Positions 56,271-64,000 of a DNA stretch of 64,000 nucleotides are shown in pieces; within the stretch, counting starts at the first letter, position 1; each line of letters begins with the position of its first letter. Location: NCBI GenBank assembly GCA_017303895.1, contig JAFLBF010000001.1, positions 496,001 through 560,000 of the forward strand, written 5' to 3'. Position numbers and translations under genes: made by a program. The notes under the pieces are model-generated. The model was not told where the DNA came from. It searched no databases and worked only from the letters and a program-made list of their open reading frames with translations. The DNA is from Bacteroidota bacterium. Its GTDB lineage: Bacteria > Bacteroidota > Bacteroidia > 2-12-FULL-35-15.

Positions 56271-57167
56271 CTACTTATTTATGATTACCTTTTCTTTGTA
56301 CCTATCGTACAACTTGTGTACTATCCCATCAGATAGGCCGATCTGAGGAACAAGGATCTTTTCGATTTCTGCTTTTTTAAGGACAGTTAATAATATTTTG
56401 GATGCCGGAATGATCACGTCTGCTCTATCAGGGTTCAATCCTAACAATTTAATGCGCTCCTCATAAGTATATGATTCCAGCACCTCGTAAATTCCTTTAA
56501 GTTTATAGGTTGGCAATAATTTATTCGGTTTACGACCACTGATCTTAAAAAGCTTGTTGATGTTTCCACCCGAACCGATTGCAATTAAAGGTTTGTATCC
56601 TTTGCTGATCTCTGCCACCCAGTTTTTGAAATTGCTCCAATATTCTTTATCGATCTGATCATGAAGCATGCGAATAGTTCCAATGTTGAATGATTGTGAT
56701 ACCACGGCCTTGTTTTTTGAAAAGAGTGTAATTTCTGTACTTCCACCGCCAATATCGATGTATAGATAATTATTGTTTTTATCTAAATGTTCTTCAATGT
56801 GGTTGGAATAAATAATATCGGCTTCTGTTTTTCCATCAATGATCTCGATCTTAATGCCGGCTTCTTTTCTCACACGGTCAACAACTTCTTGTCCATTCTC
56901 TGCATCGCGCATGGCTGATGTTGCACAGGCGCGGTAGTCAATGGCATCATATACATCGATCAGGTTTTTAAAAGCCTTCATGGCTGTAACCAGTTTATCT
57001 GCTTTTTTTTGCGAGATCTTTTTATGTAGGAAAGAATCTTCACCCAAACGGATGGGAACACGGATCAACTCCGCTTTTTTATAAAGCGTTTTACCTCCTT
57101 CTTCGTAAACATTACAGAACAGTAAACGAACGGCATTGGATCCTATATCAATGGCTGCAAATTTCAA
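56271..57167 (-). CDS. ppx: exopolyphosphatase, Ppx/GppA family
   Basis: A 298-residue ASKHA-fold phosphatase. It has AAIDIGSNAVRLLFCN, RACATSAMRDAENG near 80, YIDIGGGSTEITLFS near 135 and AIGSGGN near 200. It removes phosphates from polyphosphate chains or hydrolyses pppGpp. It is shorter than the two-domain E. coli proteins (about 500 residues), as is common in this phylum. The start is TTG (57167), eight bases after the ppk1 stop. Confidence 0.9.
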   Translation of the reverse strand: MKFAAIDIGSNAVRLLFCNVYEEGGKTLYKKAELIRVPIRLGEDSFLHKKISQKKADKLVTAMKAFKNLIDVYDAIDYRACATSAMRDAENGQEVVDRVRKEAGIKIEIIDGKTEADIIYSNHIEEHLDKNNNYLYIDIGGGSTEITLFSKNKAVVSQSFNIGTIRMLHDQIDKEYWSNFKNWVAEISKGYKPLIAIGSGGNINKLFKISGRKPNKLLPTYKLKGIYEVLESYTYEERIKLLGLNPDRADVIIPASKILLTVLKKAEIEKILVPQIGLSDGIVHKLYDRYKEKVIINK

Positions 57168-57175
57168 TATGTACT

Positions 57176-59221
57176 TTATTTAAAAATAGTAAAAAGCTCT
57201 TCTTGTGCTCTTATTTTCTTTCCTGTCGACTTTTTATATTCATTGTTTTGTGTGCTTCCTAAAACCCGCGCTTTGGTGTTATCTGACCAAAGTGTATGGA
57301 TGATCTTTTTTAATTGTTGCTGAATCCCTTTATCATAAATGGGAACAGCTACCTCTGAACGATGATCTAAATTTCTTGTCATCCAGTCGGCCGAAGATAT
57401 AAAGTATTTTTCTTCTCCGCCATTACAAAATACGAACACCCTGCTGTGTTCTAAAAATTTATCAACGATACTGATCGCTTCAATGTTATCGCTAATGCCT
57501 TTTACTCCTGCAACTAATGAACAAATGCCTCTAACGATCAGTTTTATTTTAACTCCTGAAGCACTGGCTTCATAAAGTTTTTTGATCATAACAGCATCAA
57601 CTAGATTGTTTAATTTAAGAATGATGTATGCCGGCTTTTTTGACTTCGCATTTTTTATTTCCTGATCAATCAGCTGGATAAGTCGCTTGCGCATGAAGAA
57701 AGGAGAAACAAGCAAATGTTTATAGCTTCCTGTTTTAAAATTGTCTTCATAAAAGCCAAACACTTTTTCTACCTCTTCTGTAATACGAGTATCGGCTGTT
57801 AATAAGCTATGATCGGTATATACTTTGGATGTATCTTCATTAAAGTTCCCAGTACCAATATGTGCGTATAATTTGTTCTTCCCACCTTCTTTCCGGGTTA
57901 TGCAAAACATCTTGGAATGCACTTTTAGGCTTGGCACACCATAGATGACACGTGCACCTTCTTCTTGTAGTTTTTCTGCCCAAAAAAGATTAGACTCTTC
58001 ATCGAAACGGGCGCGTAGCTCAATGACGGTTGTTACACTTTTCCCGTTTTTTATTGCATTGATCAAGGCTTTTACGACATTTGACACCTTCCCTGCACGA
58101 TACAAAGTAATTTTAATGCTTTGTACTTTCGGATCGATGGATGCTTCACGCAACATATCAATAATATGATCGAACGATTGATATGGATAAGTGATCATTA
58201 CATCTTTCTGACCGATCACTTTAAATACACTTTTTTGGTTTTTTAGATCGGGGTGCTTTACCGGCTGTATCTTTTTATAACTCAGATCGGGTGTTCCAAT
58301 GTTTGGAAATGAGATAAAATCTTTAAAATTATGATAACGACCTCCTGGAATCGGATTATCCTCTTTTCCCAACTTGATCTTTTTCATAATGAACTCCAAA
58401 ATGTCGGGAGCGATCTGGCTATCATATACAAGTCGAACAGGCTGCCCTTTTTTTCTAGCCTTCAGACCTTTTGATATTTTTTCTACAAAGCTTTTGGAAA
58501 TATCATTGTCCATATCGATCTCTGCATCCCTTGTCAGCTTTATGTTATACGACTCAATATAATCATGCTCAAAATTTTGAAAAACATCTTCCAGGCAATA
58601 ACGGATCACATCATCTAATAATATGATATAATTTTTTTCTTTCTCTTTTGGAAGAACCACAAAGCGCGAATGGACATCGGTTGGCACTTCAATGAGTGCG
58701 TATTTACTTTTTTTCTCTTTATCAGTACGCCCTAATTTAATGATCAGGTAACCCGATTTGTCTTTTAAATAGGGAAAAGGCATCGAGCTGTCCAGCATAA
58801 TGGGAAACAGCGTGGGCATTATTTTGTCTTTAAAATAATTTTTAACAAAAGTTCCCTGTGTTCTACTTAGCTCTTTTTCATTTAGTATAGCAATGTTTTT
58901 CTTTCCGAGCTCTTTGAGAATTCCTTGATAGATCGATTCAAATTTGTTCTGCTGTTCAATAACTGTCTTTTGAATTTTATCCAGTAACAAGGTTGGGTTT
59001 TCACCCATTAGCTCTTCAGCTTTTTTTTGATGCTTTACAATACGCTTCAACGTAGCTACACGAACACGAAAAAATTCATCCCGGTTATTTGAAAAAATGC
59101 CTAGAAATTTGATGCGTTCAATTAGTGGAACGCTTTTATCGTTTGCCTCTTGTAATACCCGTTCATTAAAAGCTAACCAGCTTAATTCACGATTAATCAA
59201 AAGCACTTTTTTAGTGATCAT
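57176..59221 (-). CDS. ppk1: polyphosphate kinase 1
   Basis: A 681-residue PPK1: N-terminal helical domain with INRELSWLAFNERVLQEA, head domain and two PLD-like C-terminal domains. The phospho-acceptor histidine is in SLKVHSKMFCI near 425; the second domain has LEHSRVFVFCNGGEEKYFISSADWMTRNLDHRSEV near 585-620. It makes long polyphosphate from ATP reversibly. It is followed by ppx in one operon. Confidence 0.96.
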   Translation of the reverse strand: MITKKVLLINRELSWLAFNERVLQEANDKSVPLIERIKFLGIFSNNRDEFFRVRVATLKRIVKHQKKAEELMGENPTLLLDKIQKTVIEQQNKFESIYQGILKELGKKNIAILNEKELSRTQGTFVKNYFKDKIMPTLFPIMLDSSMPFPYLKDKSGYLIIKLGRTDKEKKSKYALIEVPTDVHSRFVVLPKEKEKNYIILLDDVIRYCLEDVFQNFEHDYIESYNIKLTRDAEIDMDNDISKSFVEKISKGLKARKKGQPVRLVYDSQIAPDILEFIMKKIKLGKEDNPIPGGRYHNFKDFISFPNIGTPDLSYKKIQPVKHPDLKNQKSVFKVIGQKDVMITYPYQSFDHIIDMLREASIDPKVQSIKITLYRAGKVSNVVKALINAIKNGKSVTTVIELRARFDEESNLFWAEKLQEEGARVIYGVPSLKVHSKMFCITRKEGGKNKLYAHIGTGNFNEDTSKVYTDHSLLTADTRITEEVEKVFGFYEDNFKTGSYKHLLVSPFFMRKRLIQLIDQEIKNAKSKKPAYIILKLNNLVDAVMIKKLYEASASGVKIKLIVRGICSLVAGVKGISDNIEAISIVDKFLEHSRVFVFCNGGEEKYFISSADWMTRNLDHRSEVAVPIYDKGIQQQLKKIIHTLWSDNTKARVLGSTQNNEYKKSTGKKIRAQEELFTIFK

Positions 59222-59254
59222 ACCCTACAAAATAAACTTAAGCGAAGTTAAGGA

Positions 59255-59533
59255 TTATTTTTTTGCACTTTTTGCCTTCTTAGAAACTGCTTTTTTTAAA
59301 GCCTTTACCGGTTTTTTCTTTACTACCTTTTTGCCGGTTTTTTTAGCAGGAGCACTCTTTTTTTCTGAAAGACTTTTCAGTGTTTTGTAGAATTTTTTAG
59401 CAATGTCCTTGCTGTGTTTATGATTGCTTTTTCTGATGGCTACGCTTGCCTTTGGGTTTAGTTTGGATAGAGTTTCTTCTATTGATTTAAGTAATGCAAG
59501 TTCAAGTTGTTTGCGTAGTTCTTTTTTGTCCAT
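59255..59533 (-). CDS. histone H1-like lysine-rich protein
   Basis: A 92-residue protein. The first half is helical (LRKQLELALLKSIEETLSKLNPKASVAIRKSNHKHSKDIAKKFYKTLKSLSEKK). The tail is very rich in Lys and Ala with KTGKKVVKKKPVKALKKAVSKKAKSAKK, as in bacterial H1-like DNA-binding proteins (Hc1 type). The ATG at 59533 is preferred; a longer frame to 59605 is not supported. It lies 33 bases upstream of ppk1 on the same strand. Confidence 0.82.
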   Translation of the reverse strand: MDKKELRKQLELALLKSIEETLSKLNPKASVAIRKSNHKHSKDIAKKFYKTLKSLSEKKSAPAKKTGKKVVKKKPVKALKKAVSKKAKSAKK

Positions 59534-59605
59534 GTTGTTTAATTTATAGGGATAAAGGTTATAAAAAAGTAAGTGAAATAAAAGAATAGGCACAAACCTT
59601 AACAA

Positions 59606-60529
59606 TTAATTAACTTTTTTACATAAGGATGCGATCGCATTTTCAGCTTTTGCAAATTCAAAATGAAAACCGTTGTCAAGTAACTTTTTCGGGAGCACAT
59701 GAACGCTATTGAGCACCAGTCCGGGTTCGGTTTGCATAAAAATAGAGGCCAATCGTATCGCGAATGCCGGTGCAGGTAAACCAAATAGGGCGTTTGTGTT
59801 TTTTCTTAATAAGTCCATAAAGTCCTTATTGGATATTGGTTGTGGAGATGCCATATTATAAACGCCATTTGCGTTTTTGTTTTCAATGAACCAGTTCATT
59901 GCATTTAAAAAATCATCTTCATGCATCCAGCTCATCATCTGTTTGCCTGAGCCGGCTTTGCCTCCTAATCCTTTTTTTGTAAGTCCAACCAAAACAGGAA
60001 AAACACCTCCGCTTTTTCCGAGTATTAGCGTTATTCGCATGGCTATTTTTCGGGTTTGAGGGCATTTGCTTTTTAGAAACGACTCTTCCCAGCGGATGCA
60101 CATTTCTTCCATAAATCCATTTCCAAAATGGGCATCGTTTTCCGTATTGGGTTTTGAACCGGGAATGTAGAGTGCAGCAGCTGAAGCATTGATCCACAAC
60201 TTAGGTGCTTGTTCGCTGGTTTCAATGGCTTTTCCTAAAATTTCAGTGGCATCGATGCGCGATGATAAAAGCTCTTTCTTATTTGCATCGTTGTGTCTGC
60301 AGTTGATGCTTTTTCCGCTAAGGTTGATCAATACGTCAGCTCCATTTAACTCTTTTGACCAATCACCAATGCTTTTCGCATCCCACACAACGGTTCTAAC
60401 GTTGTCTTTTTGTCCCTTACTATTTCTGGAAAGCACAACGATCTCTTCTGTTTTTTCTTTGAATCTATCAACAATGATCTGTCCTAAGAAACCGGAACCT
60501 CCAGCAATTACAATTTTTTTAAGCTTCAT
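59606..60529 (-). CDS. TIGR01777-family NAD(P)-dependent epimerase (YfcH/SDR39U1 type)
   Basis: A 307-residue extended SDR with the cofactor motif VIAGGSGFLGQIIVD at the N-terminus, LINLSGKSINCRHNDANKKEL near 87 and the family C-terminus with VLNSVHVLPKKLLDNGFHFEF. This branch (YfcH, SDR39U1) has no settled substrate. It reads into the histone H1-like gene after 72 bases. Confidence 0.9.
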   Translation of the reverse strand: MKLKKIVIAGGSGFLGQIIVDRFKEKTEEIVVLSRNSKGQKDNVRTVVWDAKSIGDWSKELNGADVLINLSGKSINCRHNDANKKELLSSRIDATEILGKAIETSEQAPKLWINASAAALYIPGSKPNTENDAHFGNGFMEEMCIRWEESFLKSKCPQTRKIAMRITLILGKSGGVFPVLVGLTKKGLGGKAGSGKQMMSWMHEDDFLNAMNWFIENKNANGVYNMASPQPISNKDFMDLLRKNTNALFGLPAPAFAIRLASIFMQTEPGLVLNSVHVLPKKLLDNGFHFEFAKAENAIASLCKKVN

Positions 60530-60541
60530 ATATCTGTAACA

Positions 60542-60570
60542 AAAAACCCCAACAAAATGTTGGGGTTTTT
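60542..60570 (-). terminator. strong terminator after the type B surface protein
   Basis: A perfect 13-base-pair stem (60542-60554 with 60558-60570) with a three-base loop and A/T arms lies seven bases beyond the stop at 60577. Confidence 0.9.
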
Positions 60571-60576
60571 GATCTA

Positions 60577-63500
60577 TTAGTTTCTGATGAGTTGAAGATA
60601 ACCTTTCTCATCGTATTCTTTTCCTTCAATGCCTTTCGCTTTGATCATAAAGAAATAAGTTCCATCGTTCGAGTCTCCACCATTCCAAGGACTATTGATA
60701 TCACCGGATTCATAAAGTTTTAATCCCCAACGGTCGAAGATCTGGATCGAATACTCTGTAATACCCACTCCACTTACCTTGAATGTAGGATTTTGTCCGC
60801 CCGGAGTAAATACATTTGGAATGAACATAGCAGATTGTCCTGTTACTTCAATAGTGCCGGTTACAGTATCTGTACAGCCATTTGCATCAACACCCACCAA
60901 TGTTACGGTATATGTTCCTTCTTGAGCAAAAACATGTGTTGGATCAAAAAGAGTTGATGTATTGTTTGCCCCGGAGATCGTGTCTCCAAAATTCCAGATC
61001 ACATTTACAACGTTAGACGATGATGTGTTTGTAAATTGTACATTCAAAGGATAGAATCCTGATGTTGGAGAAGCTGTAAATGACACAGCCGGTGATGTAG
61101 CATTTACATTGATCGTTGCTGTATCCGCACATCCACTTGTTGAATTGGTAACTACCACTGTATAAGTTGTATTTCCTCCAAGAGTAGCAGGTGTAAACTG
61201 ACTTGAAGGACTGCTAACTCCTGGTGTAGGTGTCCATGAATACACGTATGCAGACGTATCAGGAACTGCACCACAAGCCTGGAAGCGGATGTTAGGACGC
61301 TCAGTATATGTTGTTGGAGCAGTAAGTGCACAACCTGTTGCACCATCTGTATATTGTAAAATTACGGAGTTAAATGCTGTAGCTGTTTTTTGAACTACAT
61401 CATTTCCTGTCCATGCGTTGTTGTCATAACAAACCTCAACAATGATGTTTGAAATTCCATCCCATTCATAAGCCGTAGGGAAGTTATACGTGTTCCAGCC
61501 AACAGCAGTAGTTGCTGTTACCGGACCATAAACAGTCGTCATCCCGGCTTGATACGTTGCTAATGAGGTTAACGATGTACATTTCATTTTAATCGTAAAT
61601 CCTGTAAATGGTGCAGTACTTCCTTTTGTAGCAATGTTGAACGCTGCTGAGGAGATCTTACCTCCGGTCATCCCCAAAGCCGTTAATTCTGAAGCCAGAT
61701 AAAGCATTTGTGATCTTCCATCTTCCCAGAAACTGGTATATGGTGTTGGGTATGCATTTGTTGTTAATGCCCCGTTTCCTACTTGATATTGTAGTGTAGC
61801 TGCGCATGGTCCGCTGGCAGTTAAGCCGCATACCGAAGGAACAGAACTACCAAAGGTTACTCCTAAATTAACCGCTTCACCAATACATACACTTGTATCT
61901 GATACAAACGGCAATGCATTTGGAGGGAAGCTAGGGTTTGCAGTGATGGATACAACATCTGTTTTTACGCAGCCTTGCGGACTGGTAACTGTAACGGTAT
62001 ACGTATATGTTCCAGGGGCATTGATGGTTGCTGTTGGATTAGCAATTGTGCTGCTGCTTAAATACGTTGAAGGTGACCAAGAGTAGGTATAAACCCCGGC
62101 AGGTGTTGGCGTTACATTTAACTGAATAGGCTGAGTCAAACAAGTTGTTGCCGCTGATTGGCTTACGGTAAAGCTATAGTCAGGAACAACAGTTATTGTA
62201 ATCGTGTCTTTATTGACACATGTTCCGCTTAAGTCGCTGGTTACTTCATAAACAGTAGTAGCACTTGGACTAGCAATAGGGTTAGCGCAAGGGTTACAAG
62301 AGAAGTTGGTTCCAACAGCCATTGGCGGACCACTCAATACAGCCCAGTTGAAAACACTACCACCTGTACCCGTCAATTGAGCCGTTTGGCTTCCGCAGAT
62401 GATCTGGTCAGGGCCACCCAATGTTCTTGGTAATACATTGATATCGTAAACAAATGTTTGCTGACCTTGAACCGGACAAGCACCATCGTTTACTGTAACA
62501 CTGAATGTTGTGTTGGTATTGGCGCTTCCACCCGGAGCAGTCCAGATAATGTTTGCTGTCATTGGATTGGCACCACTAGTGGTGATCGTAGCACCCGGTA
62601 GCACAGTCAATAAATTTGTTACAATGGAAAGGGAGTCACCCGCATCCGCATCGGTATAAACAGCGTTAAAGTTAAAGACAGAGCCTTCGCACATCTCAAT
62701 AGAATACGGTCCGGTTTGAACCGATGTTCCTGTTAATCCGGTAATAGCACCAGCTGTAGGTGAAGGAACAATGTTGGAACAGTTTTGTACAATGAACTGA
62801 ATATCGCGCATGGTCGTTCCTAAAAGATTGCCATTGCTATCATATTCTTCCACCATTACAACCACCACAAAGTTTCCAAGTGTGGTTGGTGTAAATGTTA
62901 ATTGTCCAGTTAATGGGTCGATCGCAATTCCCGGGATAGGTGAACCTGCCGTATAACCGGGATTATACGCTAATAATGTTCCTCCTGCTCCTAAAGCATT
63001 TACTAAAGAATAATACAATGAATCTCCGTCCGTTTCCACAACACCATAGCTGTAATTCACCTGTTGGTTGATACAAACGTAAGGAATAGGTTGAGCTGTA
63101 AAAGAAGGAGAGTTGTTACAAGAATCAGTAGCACTGTTCATTGTAGCTTGTAGATAACTATCTAACGAACCCGGATTTGTTAAGTTAAGAATGGCATTGT
63201 TACGGCAACAAGTGGTCCAGCTCATGGTCCAGGTATTACAAGTTGGGCTCAATGTAACTGTTCCTGTATAATTAAATACCCACATTCCCGGAAGCGTACC
63301 TCCGCTACAGGTACTGTTGTTTATTTGTGATGGACACAACTGAGAGATCTCTGTTCCGCCAGGATTGGTTACATTCACCAAAGCGGTAGCAGTTCCGCCA
63401 CAAGTACTTGTGAATGTGATGGTTTGAGAGGCGCCAGGATCAAAGCCCAAGCAGTCAACAAACAGGTTCAGATTGATCTGATATTGGTTGTTTCCCAAAC

Positions 63501-63603
63501 AAACATAGTTAATGTCACCACCTGCAATATGTGATGCTTTTGCAACATTAGCAGAAAAGAACAAGCCAATAGAAACAAATAATAGTAAGTAAAATTTTTT
63601 CAT
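60577..63603 (-). CDS. PKD-domain surface protein with T9SS type B (gliding motility-associated) C-terminal domain
   Basis: A 1008-residue exported protein with signal peptide (ending AKASH region), an N-terminal Cys-rich section (HIAGGDINYVCLGNNQYQINLNLFVDCLGFDPG, TTCCRNNAI), several Ig/cadherin-like domains, a PKD domain (about 840-915; FTNTSSSNVVNVIWNFGD, DPTHVFAQEGTYTVTLVGVD) and the type B sorting domain starting SAMFIPNVFTPGG and containing SIQIFDRWGLKLYES. Probable surface adhesin or sheath protein; ligand unknown. No PorP/SprF partner is next to it. Confidence 0.9.
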   Translation of the reverse strand: MKKFYLLLFVSIGLFFSANVAKASHIAGGDINYVCLGNNQYQINLNLFVDCLGFDPGASQTITFTSTCGGTATALVNVTNPGGTEISQLCPSQINNSTCSGGTLPGMWVFNYTGTVTLSPTCNTWTMSWTTCCRNNAILNLTNPGSLDSYLQATMNSATDSCNNSPSFTAQPIPYVCINQQVNYSYGVVETDGDSLYYSLVNALGAGGTLLAYNPGYTAGSPIPGIAIDPLTGQLTFTPTTLGNFVVVVMVEEYDSNGNLLGTTMRDIQFIVQNCSNIVPSPTAGAITGLTGTSVQTGPYSIEMCEGSVFNFNAVYTDADAGDSLSIVTNLLTVLPGATITTSGANPMTANIIWTAPGGSANTNTTFSVTVNDGACPVQGQQTFVYDINVLPRTLGGPDQIICGSQTAQLTGTGGSVFNWAVLSGPPMAVGTNFSCNPCANPIASPSATTVYEVTSDLSGTCVNKDTITITVVPDYSFTVSQSAATTCLTQPIQLNVTPTPAGVYTYSWSPSTYLSSSTIANPTATINAPGTYTYTVTVTSPQGCVKTDVVSITANPSFPPNALPFVSDTSVCIGEAVNLGVTFGSSVPSVCGLTASGPCAATLQYQVGNGALTTNAYPTPYTSFWEDGRSQMLYLASELTALGMTGGKISSAAFNIATKGSTAPFTGFTIKMKCTSLTSLATYQAGMTTVYGPVTATTAVGWNTYNFPTAYEWDGISNIIVEVCYDNNAWTGNDVVQKTATAFNSVILQYTDGATGCALTAPTTYTERPNIRFQACGAVPDTSAYVYSWTPTPGVSSPSSQFTPATLGGNTTYTVVVTNSTSGCADTATINVNATSPAVSFTASPTSGFYPLNVQFTNTSSSNVVNVIWNFGDTISGANNTSTLFDPTHVFAQEGTYTVTLVGVDANGCTDTVTGTIEVTGQSAMFIPNVFTPGGQNPTFKVSGVGITEYSIQIFDRWGLKLYESGDINSPWNGGDSNDGTYFFMIKAKGIEGKEYDEKGYLQLIRN

Positions 63604-63629
63604 TTTCTTAGAGATTATAAGAGGCTAAT

Positions 63630-63662
63630 ATATGAAAATTAAAATAAATCTAATTTTCATAT
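63630..63662. repeat. 12-base inverted repeat in a divergent promoter region
   Basis: The arms ATATGAAAATTA (63630-63641) and TAATTTTCATAT (63651-63662) are perfect inverted copies around a nine-base AT-rich loop, in the 184-base gap between the type B surface gene and holB. It may be an operator or a leader hairpin of the surface gene. Confidence 0.55.
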
Positions 63663-63752
63663 TCTTATCAGGATAAAAAAGGGAACCGGGTTATTAAGAA
63701 AATGAGGTTTAAAAAATGTCAGAAAGGGCTTATTTATACTGAAATCATTTAG

Positions 63753-63760
63753 TATCTTTG
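63753..63760 (+). promoter_or_regulatory. -7 promoter element of holB
   Basis: TATCTTTG matches TAnnTTTG and ends 27 bases before the ATG at 63788. Confidence 0.55.
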
Positions 63761-63787
63761 AGAGTTTTTTAGTAGAAAAATAGCGAG

Positions 63788-64000
63788 ATGTTATTTCACG
63801 AAATTATTGGTCAACAGGCAGTTAAAGAACGTCTGGTCCGCTCTGTAAAAGAGGGAAGGATCAGTCATGCACAGCTGTTTTTGGGTCCGGAAGGAAACGG
63901 AAGCCTGGCTTTGGCCATGGCTTATGCTCAGTATATTTCGTGTAAGGATAAAAAAGAGGATGACGCCTGTGGTGTTTGTCCTTCTTGTATAAAGTATAAT
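63788..64000 (+). CDS. holB: DNA polymerase III delta' subunit, N-terminal part
   Basis: The frame from ATG 63788 runs off the right edge after 71 codons. It reads EIIGQQAVKERLVRSVKEGRISHAQLFLGPEGNGSLALA, a clamp-loader AAA+ start in which the Walker A Lys-Thr is replaced (GNGSL), as in delta' subunits that do not bind ATP. A Cys cluster typical of the zinc module follows (CGVCPSC). Delta' is part of the sliding-clamp loader. Partial, 3' end outside the window. Confidence 0.88.
   Translation, partial: MLFHEIIGQQAVKERLVRSVKEGRISHAQLFLGPEGNGSLALAMAYAQYISCKDKKEDDACGVCPSCIKYN

Overview
The window comes from a chromosome of the Bacteroidota, most likely a free-living Flavobacteriales-like lineage. 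Three things point there: type IX secretion (T9SS) sorting domains of both type A and type B together with a PorP/SprF protein; repeated matches to the Bacteroidota promoter element TAnnTTTG; and a housekeeping set typical of the phylum (DUF4292, a LytTR regulator paired with a propeller kinase, a stand-alone heptose-1-P adenylyltransferase). The DNA is AT-rich throughout. I see no rRNA, tRNA, insertion sequence, prophage or CRISPR array.

Layout. 1-2.8 kb: the 3' end of mnmG, a methyltransferase, five parS-like ParB sites and the only long gene-free stretch (1975-2793). 2.8-5.1 kb: a small membrane protein, a trans-sulfuration-type PLP enzyme and a YdcF-like protein. 5.1-9.5 kb: a six-gene minus-strand operon with an ECF sigma factor, a small membrane protein, a periplasmic metal-sensor-like protein, an MbnP-like protein, an MbnH/MauG-like di-heme enzyme and a T9SS-exported YHYH protein. 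9.6-11.7 kb: a papain-like hydrolase, a conserved unknown and a serine hydrolase. 11.7-16.9 kb: a two-gene operon for a surface multiheme cytochrome and an FG-GAP/ASPIC protein. 17-22.8 kb: a PorP/SprF protein and a SprB-like repeat protein. 23-26.5 kb: a helical unknown, a YdeI-like protein and an MltD-like transglycosylase. 26.6-28.3 kb: gatA and tatA. 28.3-35.1 kb: an envelope operon (flippase, dut, sugar nucleotidyltransferase, TPR lipoprotein, DUF4292 lipoprotein, EnvC-like). 35.2-42.8 kb: crotonase, B12-binding protein, NtrY-like kinase, TMTC-like TPR protein and an outer-membrane barrel. 42.8-46.8 kb: rfaE2, an AglD/MprF-type membrane protein, panD and dxs. 46.9-51.1 kb: unknown and secreted proteins. 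51.1-56.2 kb: a propeller kinase, a LytTR regulator and a glycine-rich secreted protein with a likely LytTR operator. 56.3-60.5 kb: ppx, ppk1, a histone-H1-like protein and a TIGR01777 epimerase. 60.6-63.6 kb: a giant type B T9SS adhesin-like protein. 63.8 kb to the end: the start of holB.

How the parts fit. Six proteins carry T9SS sorting signals, so much of the window builds the cell surface. Two regulatory units look most worth following. One is the CnrH/CnrY/CnrX-like sigma module placed directly upstream of an MbnP/MbnH pair, which suggests a metal-responsive (perhaps copper) system. The other is the LytTR two-component pair, followed by a direct-repeat operator and a glycine-rich secreted protein. 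The parS cluster suggests that the left end lies in the origin-proximal, ParB-loaded part of the chromosome.

Many genes here can only start at TTG or GTG. Starts were chosen from signal peptides, -7 promoter elements and neighbour spacing, and I say so where it matters. All functions are read from sequence motifs without database searches.
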